From positions 17,426 to 81,425 of the forward strand of contig CAMWGU010000002.1 in assembly GCA_947173895.1 (NCBI GenBank): a stretch of 64,000 nucleotides of DNA, given 5' to 3'. Position numbers and translations under genes: made by a program. Below the pieces are notes generated by a model. The model worked only from the letters and a program-made list of their open reading frames with translations, had not been told where the DNA came from and searched no databases. Source of the stretch: an uncultured Bacteroides sp. GTDB lineage: Bacteria > Bacteroidota > Bacteroidia > Bacteroidales > Bacteroidaceae. Shown in pieces: positions 58,501 to 64,000 of this stretch (the first letter of the stretch is position 1; each line of letters begins with the position of its first letter).

Positions 58501-59356
58501 TAAAGACGATGATGACGACCAAAGCGATGGAAGAGGTGACCAGTGTGTCTTTCTTTATTTGTCGTGCGTTGTACACGCCTACAGAAGGTCCGCCGAAATA
58601 TTCGGCAGTCAGTTGCGGGTATGCCTGTTCTGTTTGTCGGAGCGCGTCCTCGATGAGGCTGACCAAGCGATCGTTTGGGCCTGTGCTTCCGCTATTGAAT
58701 ACCGGTGTGATGAACATCAACAGGGTGGAACCGTCTTGCGAGAAGATATGTCCGTTTATCAGTTCGTAGTTGGCCTCTGGCTGGAAGTCTTGCAGGTGTT
58801 TTAAGGTTTGGCTACCCAGTCCCAAAGGGTCGCGCAATATATAGCTTTTCAGAGCAAATCCGGCCGGCGATATCAGATTGAAATAGTTTTTCTGCATTTG
58901 GGAAGCTATCCTGTCGGGGACAAGCAGGCTGTCTATTCGTTGATAGTCCATGTCGGAGAGGAATAGCGGCAGGTGGTCGTAAACAAAATCGGTGGCGTTG
59001 TTCATCAGCTGTTCGTCGGCTTTCAGAAAGATGTCTTTCACCAGTGCTTCGCCTGCTTGTTCCTGTAAGGTGCGGCTCAATACTTCGGCGGCTTCGATCA
59101 GTGTGTCCGTATTTGTCGTGCTATCCTCTTTGCAGGAAAGCATCAGGATAATCTTGTCTTTTATCTTCAGGTTTTCGAATACGTCGATAGTACGCCGTGT
59201 GTCCTGTGTGTCGGGGAAGAAACTGGTCACGTTTTCCTCGAACTTTACTTGGGTGGCAAAAAGGGCCATAATGAGGATGCTGCTGCCCAAAGATAGGTAG
59301 AACAGGGTCTTATGTTTCTCAAAATAGTTGTATAATCTTACAAAGAAGTCAGTCAT
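55496..59356 (-). CDS. Fusion: MMPL/RND-type exporter + PlsC-like acyltransferase + SAM methyltransferase
   Basis: 1286 aa. Two MMPL TM blocks; NHQSFIDILVLL and IAIFPEGTRTYNG (acyltransferase); ITDIGCGFGPLCYMLSQLSEKREITGIDYDEDKI (SAM-MT). Confidence 0.9.
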   Translation of the reverse strand: MTDFFVRLYNYFEKHKTLFYLSLGSSILIMALFATQVKFEENVTSFFPDTQDTRRTIDVFENLKIKDKIILMLSCKEDSTTNTDTLIEAAEVLSRTLQEQAGEALVKDIFLKADEQLMNNATDFVYDHLPLFLSDMDYQRIDSLLVPDRIASQMQKNYFNLISPAGFALKSYILRDPLGLGSQTLKHLQDFQPEANYELINGHIFSQDGSTLLMFITPVFNSGSTGPNDRLVSLIEDALRQTEQAYPQLTAEYFGGPSVGVYNARQIKKDTLVTSSIALVVIIVFISLVFKHKKSVPLIITPVMFGALFALCLIYFLKGSISAIAVGAGSAVMGIALSYSIHMLAHQNHVSSVQQLISEVAYPLAVGSFTTIGAFFGLTFTSSNLLRDFGLFASLALIGTTGFCLIGLPHFLKGQAHVKQGTVLRFIEKLNAYPYEKNKWLVGSIALLTVVCFFTSQKVRFNADMMSLNYAPTHLKQSEEKLTQLFDSNEKTILFVSTGTNRSEAAKEYAETNRLLSQLKEEGKIKGYASAEQFLLPEETQTARLKQWYDYWTPEKKACLRKAISAEADRYHFRENSFEPFFQWLDRPFRSLDYQDETDMRLLNEWQASSDSLTMLITQVRLNESDKETVYPLFRQKEKVVIFDRGYFANQWVSAVNQDFYLILYISSCLIFLALWISYGRIELTLMSFLPMLVSWIIIVGLMGILGIEFNIINIILSTFIFGIGDDFSIFIMDGLQTKYRTGRQLLNSHKTAIFFSAFTTVTGMGALVFARHPALQSVSLISILGMMAVVWVAYTLQPVIFRFFIAGPASRGLPPYTLTGLLRSSSLFLLFFLGCLLLRLLIAVMALIPIHKTCKKQVLCRMIHASCKGLVRIAAFVHKERINRTGETFRRPAILIANHQSFIDILVLLALVPKLVMITNHWVWRSPFFGAIIRYADFYYAGDGYELYVERMRQKVKEGYSIAIFPEGTRTYNGQMKRFHKGAFYLAEKLQLDIIPVIFYGHCQIIAKAQPFNVRKGIILTEILPRIPFNDPTYGKTYQERTKNISAHMKAEYARICREKNTSDNPVFYDNLIQNYIYKGPIEEWYIRIKVRMENYYKLFDQLIPAQGRITDIGCGFGPLCYMLSQLSEKREITGIDYDEDKIAVAQHGWLRTPRLQFVCANALEYPLPESDVFILNDMLHYMSYEHQRTLLIRCMERLRPGGKLIVRDGNTANVRKHRLTRFTEILSTTIFRFNKTDGQLCFASEEQIRSIAQEKHMQIEMIPNDRYTSNTIYILKNKPEYEQI

Positions 59357-60540
59357 ATCCGTTTTTTTCTACATATAGCCAGCATGGCTGTCGAGAGTAT
59401 TCCCGCCAGCAGGCTGCAAGTCATTGCAAAGATAATGCTTCCTATTAAATATTGCCCTAAAACCGATTTGACATTTTCAAGGGAAATATCTCCGAGGTGT
59501 AGTTCGGGCGGGTTGCCCAGCACCGTGCAGCCTGTCATGTAACTGCCGTAAAGTAGTAACGGCATCAGGGGCGGGATGCTGATGTTGGCTGCTACAACTG
59601 CTATTACTTTGTTCAGTCTGAACGCATGGGCCAGGAACAGGGTGGCCAGCATCTGATACCCCCATATCGGGACGATGCCCATAAATACTCCCAGCATGAC
59701 GGCCAGTGTGATTCTCAGGTTGGACTCCTGTGTGTGGAGTATATGCTTGCTGAAGAAACGTTTGCAGCTTGCCCACGACAGGTTGCGGAGCAGGTTGCGT
59801 GGAGCGATCCAGAGGAAGGCAACCAGCACCAGCACTGTGTTCAGCACACTGATGCGGGTAAAGTCGCGGAAGGGCCGGAAATGGGATACCCGTTCTTCTT
59901 GCGGGGGATAGTACACATGGATGGGGATGTTCTTTACTGCTACGTCTGCCCATGCGGCAAAGACGATGGCTTCCAGTTCGAATTCGTATTTGGCGGTATA
60001 TCCGGAGCCTTGCACATTCATCTTGCGCAGGGGATAGAGGCGGTATCCCGACTGGGTGTCTTCCAGTTTTAGCCCGGTCTCCAGCCGGAACCAGAAGTTA
60101 GAAAACTTGTTGGCAAAGGTGTTTTTGCCCGGCATGTTGTCGGCGGTCAGGTTTCGGGCGCCCACCAGCAGGGTGTCGGGGGTCTTTTCGATGGCTTCTA
60201 CAAAGCGGGGGATGTCGGAGGCGAAGTGCTGTCCGTCCGAATCAAGGGTGATGGCATAGCGGAAACCGTCTGTTTGGGCTTGTGACAGTCCGCGTTTCAG
60301 TGCGGCCCCTTTTCCTTTGTTCGTCGGGTGGGTGATTGTTTTAATATCCGGATATTGTTTCAATATGTCGGCTGTATGGTCCGTAGACCCGTCATTGACG
60401 ACAAGGATGTCGCCTGCATATTTGCATACTTCCTCAATGACTGCCGCCAGTGTCTTCCCGTTGTTGTAGGTAGGGATGAGCACAACAATCTCCAGTTCTT
60501 TTAGTTTCTCCGGCCAGGCCGATGTCGTGTCTGTATTCAT
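59353..60540 (-). CDS. GT2 glycosyltransferase with C-terminal DUF2062 domain
   Basis: IVVLIPTYNNGKTLAAVIEEV, VNDGSTDHTADIL, and ITLAVMLGVFMGIVPIWGYQM; start reassigned to MNTDTTSAW. Confidence 0.9.
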   Translation of the reverse strand: MNTDTTSAWPEKLKELEIVVLIPTYNNGKTLAAVIEEVCKYAGDILVVNDGSTDHTADILKQYPDIKTITHPTNKGKGAALKRGLSQAQTDGFRYAITLDSDGQHFASDIPRFVEAIEKTPDTLLVGARNLTADNMPGKNTFANKFSNFWFRLETGLKLEDTQSGYRLYPLRKMNVQGSGYTAKYEFELEAIVFAAWADVAVKNIPIHVYYPPQEERVSHFRPFRDFTRISVLNTVLVLVAFLWIAPRNLLRNLSWASCKRFFSKHILHTQESNLRITLAVMLGVFMGIVPIWGYQMLATLFLAHAFRLNKVIAVVAANISIPPLMPLLLYGSYMTGCTVLGNPPELHLGDISLENVKSVLGQYLIGSIIFAMTCSLLAGILSTAMLAICRKKRI

Positions 60541-60911
60541 TTCTTTTCTTTGGTCAGTGTCGCTTTCAGTTTGATGAACTCTTTTCTGTCGCAAATACCC
60601 GTAGCTTGTAATTGTAAGGAGTGTTCCGTTTCTTCCAGGCGGATGTTCAGGAGGAGTGTTGGAGTGTCGAACGGGTTGATGGCGGACAAGAATTTGGAGG
60701 AAGCAATCTGTACGTACTGCAAAGGTAGGTTGACAATCTGTTCGGCACTTTCTTTTATCATCTGCAAGGTGCAGACGCCCGGAACTACGGGCTGTCCGGG
60801 GAAATGGCCTTGATAGAGAATATGACCGGGATTCAGTTCTATCTCTATTTCCCGCTTTCCGTCTTCTTTTTCCTTTATACGAATGATTCTATAAAAGTTC
60901 TCCAGCAGCAT
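60537..60911 (-). CDS. Hotdog-fold 3-hydroxyacyl-ACP dehydratase-like protein
   Basis: LNPGHILYQGHFPGQPVVPGVCTLQMIKE (FabZ/FabA-like motif). Confidence 0.88.
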   Translation of the reverse strand: MLLENFYRIIRIKEKEDGKREIEIELNPGHILYQGHFPGQPVVPGVCTLQMIKESAEQIVNLPLQYVQIASSKFLSAINPFDTPTLLLNIRLEETEHSLQLQATGICDRKEFIKLKATLTKEKK

Positions 60912-60912
60912 A

Positions 60913-61455
60913 TCAAGGGTTGTTTATGTTCAGTTTGTCCAATTGGATTCTTAGCCGAATCAGCGGGTGCTTGATTTGTACTTGTTCCGTTTGTCCGTCT
61001 ACGAAGCCCGACAAAGTAAATACCGCTTTTCCAAATCCTTTGCCACTGATTCTTTGCTCAAAAGTACTACTTTTCTTTTTAATACGTGTTTTTTCACTCT
61101 TCAAAAATAGATTTTTGAAATCAGTTTCCAATATCTTCAGTAGCTTTCTTTTTCTCATCGGTTCAATGCAACTGTTCACTATAAAGGCATCTTGGTGTAG
61201 AGAAAAGTCGAAAAGGCTGAGGCCGAAATAAGTAGATCCCAAGATACGGATTTCGTTATCAGGCATTTGCCGCACAATGAGCATCCCGCTGAAATGGTGC
61301 TTCATGAAGTCCAGTTGCAAGTTATATTTCTGCGACTGTGTTTCTGTATGCAGAATCGGGGGCAATGCTGTAGTTTCTCCTGTCACCCGGTGTGAGCAGG
61401 AGAGCTGGATGAACAACAACAGCAGCCAGCTAGCGTATCGTAAACTTTGCCTCAT
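60913..61455 (-). CDS. Lipoprotein of unknown function (DUF3261-like position in the cluster)
   Basis: 180 aa, lipobox FIQLSCSH; overlaps the LolA-like gene start-to-stop. Confidence 0.6.
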   Translation of the reverse strand: MRQSLRYASWLLLLFIQLSCSHRVTGETTALPPILHTETQSQKYNLQLDFMKHHFSGMLIVRQMPDNEIRILGSTYFGLSLFDFSLHQDAFIVNSCIEPMRKRKLLKILETDFKNLFLKSEKTRIKKKSSTFEQRISGKGFGKAVFTLSGFVDGQTEQVQIKHPLIRLRIQLDKLNINNP

Positions 61456-62065
61456 CTTTCAAAGAATTGAATTTCTTGTCCGAGAATTCGTATTCGGTAT
61501 AGTTGGTCTCAGTCTCCGATAAACGTAGTTTGTGGACAGACATGTCTTTTTTATCTAAATAAATCTGAATCCGGTTGATATATGCCTGTATTGCTTTGTT
61601 GACGGGTTTGATTTGAATGAGATAATATCGGTCGTCTTCAAAATACTCTAATATATAGCCGGGTGACATTTTGGACAGATCGCCCACCATGCAGGCGGTA
61701 AGCATATCCTGCATCTGGCTCATCATTTTATTGGAGTTAAGGTCCATGATGCTTTTCTTACCGTCCGATACTATTTTCAGTTTGTTATTGTTGATAACGA
61801 TAAGGTAATTCATGGGCTGTGCGTAGTCCATGCAAATTTTATTGTTCTTTTTATAATAGAATGTTCCTTTCGAGGTTATTTTTTCATCGAACACATCTAG
61901 ATATTTTATTTGGGTGAAGTTGCTTTCGATGGATTTTATCTTTTTGGCTTCTTGCAACAGTCGGGCTTCAAAATCCTTCAGATGGGGTAGCTGTTTCATC
62001 TGTTGGGCTTGTATCGGCAGCACCGTATAAAACAATAAAAACAAAAGTATTTTAATGTAACTCAT
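61430..62065 (-). CDS. LolA-like outer membrane lipoprotein carrier
   Basis: IKSIESNFTQIKYLDVFDEKITSKGTFYYKKNNKICMDYAQPMNYLIVINNNKLKIV. Confidence 0.88.
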   Translation of the reverse strand: MSYIKILLFLLFYTVLPIQAQQMKQLPHLKDFEARLLQEAKKIKSIESNFTQIKYLDVFDEKITSKGTFYYKKNNKICMDYAQPMNYLIVINNNKLKIVSDGKKSIMDLNSNKMMSQMQDMLTACMVGDLSKMSPGYILEYFEDDRYYLIQIKPVNKAIQAYINRIQIYLDKKDMSVHKLRLSETETNYTEYEFSDKKFNSLKDEAKFTIR

Positions 62066-62099
62066 ACACCATAGTGATTTATCCGTTTGTAATAGAAAG

Positions 62100-62107
62100 C
62101 AAAGATA
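62100..62107 (-). promoter_or_regulatory. Bacteroides-type -7 element (TATCTTTG on minus strand)
   Basis: CAAAGATA upstream of the LolA-like gene, first gene of the 51-62 kb operon. Confidence 0.5.
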
Positions 62108-62230
62108 GTATATTTTCGGGAACCATTCATAGCTTTACTGTCTATTTACGGTCTCTTTGAGGAAAATGGACTTTCCGACTTCTTGAATCTCTTGATAAAT
62201 AGGAGCTTATTGAGGAAGTGGAATATGAGT

Positions 62231-62248
62231 AAGTTCCCTCGGAACTAT
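62231..62248 (+). repeat. 18-nt inverted repeat, left arm
   Basis: AAGTTCCCTCGGAACTAT; exact reverse complement at 63054-63071. Confidence 0.85.
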
Positions 62249-62389
62249 GTAGCATCGGATATTCCTGTCTCGACATCTTTTAGAGAAACGAGTCTGAGTG
62301 CCTCCTCAGTCGTAACAATACTTCATCCTTTGCGGATGCAAACTTCTTTGCTCCTGTACAAATACTTGTTGCCGGCCGCTCTAATTCTT

Positions 62390-62471
62390 AAAACACCGTC
62401 GGTGTTCTATAAGACACCGCCGGTGTTTTATAAAACTTCGACGGAAATCATTAGAACACCGACGGTGTTTT
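62390..62471. repeat. Tandem palindrome array, ACACCG-N-CGGTGT core, 21-nt pitch
   Basis: Dyad centres at 62399, 62420, ~62441 (degenerate), 62462. Confidence 0.88.
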
Positions 62472-63016
62472 AAGAAATCAATAGGGCATAAACAACTTTT
62501 AGAAGAGCCTTTAAGAATTTTGTAAACTGACAGAATCCGTTATATGTTCATTGTTATACGACGCATCGTTCATTGCCCGTCCGGAATTGCACATAATGCG
62601 GAAAAGATATATATAATAAGGTATAGGTCGTTCGGCCGGTTTTTCATTCTGCCAACGATTTATTCTATATGGACATACAATCCCGCCCATATGAAGAGCC
62701 CTATTGTCTTTAAAGCCTGAATGGGAAAAACAAGTCTGCCGTTTCTACTTATTTTCTATTGATTATTACCCGTTTCCCATAGGCAGACAGGTGGGTACAA
62801 GCACTTGATGCAGTATAAAGTGTTACTTTCATTCTACCCATTTGAAAATGATTCTCACCAATTGAGCTTCAATTTTTTACCCAATAATTATAAATACAAA
62901 CCCGAATATTGGAGCCTGTTTTAACAATAAAGTCCCATCATTCCTTTCATTGAAAGAAAAAGAAGCAAAAGTGAAATATTTTTTTTGTTCTGCTTTCTTG
63001 GATATTAAAATTATTC

Positions 63017-63024
63017 TATATTTG
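63017..63024 (+). promoter_or_regulatory. Bacteroides-type -7 element (TATATTTG) upstream of SusC-type gene
   Basis: Matches TAnnTTTG; lies 30 nt inside the right arm of the inverted repeat. Confidence 0.5.
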
Positions 63025-63053
63025 CAGAAACGATCTGAATTTAATTGAAAAAT

Positions 63054-63071
63054 ATAGTTCCGAGGGAACTT
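63054..63071 (-). repeat. 18-nt inverted repeat, right arm
   Basis: ATAGTTCCGAGGGAACTT = exact reverse complement of 62231-62248. Confidence 0.85.
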
Positions 63072-63183
63072 GGATAACATGAAAACGAGCTATCTTTCTC
63101 AATAAAATTGTGAAAATAAGATTCGATTGCAATATCGATTTTTGCTATTAACCTATTAATATCTATTAATAAAATGTCTAAGT

Positions 63184-64000
63184 ATGAAAATTAACCTTTT
63201 ATGGAATCACAAGAGAACTTATTCCATGAGTTTTCTTAAAGCTGTGGGCATAGGCTGTTCTTTGTTGTGCTTTGTCCCGGTAAATGCTTCGGAAATGCTG
63301 GACGACAATCCGCTTCCGGCTGTGTTGCAAGAAAAAACAATCAAAGGAACGGTGCTTGACGCACAAGGCGAACCGCTGATCGGAGTTTCTATCCTGATTG
63401 AAGGATCTACAGTAGGTACGATAACGGACTTTGACGGAAACTTTGAGCTGAGTGCCGACAAGGGGGCGACGCTGGTCGTTTCTTATATCGGATATCTGAC
63501 CCAGAAGGTGACGGTAGGAAGCTCACCTATGAAAATCGTGCTGAAGGAAGATACCCAACAGCTGGATGAAGTGGTGGTCGTAGGATACGGTACTACTTCT
63601 AAGCGTAAGACTACTTCGGCCGTATCGCAGGTGAAAGCCGATGACCTGGCTAAAGTCCCGGTGCCGAATGTGACCCAAAGCTTGGCAGGACGTGCTCCCG
63701 GTTTGATTGTCACCCAATCGGGTGGTGGTGTCAACGCCAAGGCTTCTATCTCTATCCGTGGTGGTGGAACGCCTCTTTATGTTATCGATAACATTATTTG
63801 CGAAGAACGCGATTTTCAGAACCTGAATCCGGAAGATATTGACCAGATGTCTATCTTGAAAGATGCTTCCGCTACGGCGGTGTATGGTGCCCGTGCAGCC
63901 AACGGTATCGTGATGGTGACTACCAAGAGCGGAAAGGCCGGTAAACTGAACGTGGATTATAGTTTCAACTATACGCTGAGCCAGCCTGCCGACCTGCAGA
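63184..64000 (+). CDS. SusC/RagA-type TonB-dependent receptor (5' part; runs off right edge, absent from the ORF track)
   Basis: KTIKGTVLDAQGEPLIGVSILIEGSTVGTITDFDGNFEL (carboxypeptidase-like plug extension), DEVVVVGYGTTSKRKTTSAVSQV, LAGRAPGLIVTQSGGG, SILKDASATAVYGARAANGIVMVTTKSGK. Confidence 0.95.
   Translation, partial: MKINLLWNHKRTYSMSFLKAVGIGCSLLCFVPVNASEMLDDNPLPAVLQEKTIKGTVLDAQGEPLIGVSILIEGSTVGTITDFDGNFELSADKGATLVVSYIGYLTQKVTVGSSPMKIVLKEDTQQLDEVVVVGYGTTSKRKTTSAVSQVKADDLAKVPVPNVTQSLAGRAPGLIVTQSGGGVNAKASISIRGGGTPLYVIDNIICEERDFQNLNPEDIDQMSILKDASATAVYGARAANGIVMVTTKSGKAGKLNVDYSFNYTLSQPADLQ

Noticed and set aside
62183-62473. 96-aa ORF MNLLINRSLL...SKFPRNYV...KTPSVFYKTPPVFYKT, and SKFPRNY again in minus ORF 62877-63080
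   Set aside because: The shared SKFPRNY comes from the two arms of the 18-nt inverted repeat and the KTPxVFY repeat from the 21-nt palindrome array; not convincing as proteins.

Overview
64 kb chromosomal segment of a Bacteroides/Phocaeicola-like genome (inference from TAnnTTTG promoters, gene content and protein style). Housekeeping genes (rnr, dusB, U32 peptidase, argS, RNase H, pdxB, purN, acpP-fabF-rnc, pfkA) are interleaved with accessory loci: an LPS/LOS-type glycan cluster with UDP-galactopyranose mutase (~22-36.5 kb); a small locus encoding a Cys-rich fulvocin-C-like lipoprotein, TlpA thioredoxin, DUF1573 protein and O-antigen-ligase-like protein (17.7-21.3 kb); a sulfatase/fucosidase pair; and a tightly coupled aryl-polyene/flexirubin-like operon with no ketosynthase in the window (51.1-62.1 kb). 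A SusC-type receptor runs off the right edge and is absent from the supplied ORF track. Least explained by known features: (i) tandem arrays of short palindromes at a 21-23 nt pitch with three core types (TACGTA at three loci; ACAAGCT-like at one; ACACCG-N-CGGTGT at one); (ii) a ~250 bp MITE-like element in two inverted copies, each joined to a TACGTA array; (iii) an 18-nt perfect inverted repeat enclosing ~805 bp with a consensus promoter, between the operon and the SusC gene, a candidate invertible switch. Several gene relics are also present (GH92 fragment, transposase C-terminus, frameshifted propeller lipoprotein, truncated XRE regulator). All calls come from reading sequence and translations; no database search was run.
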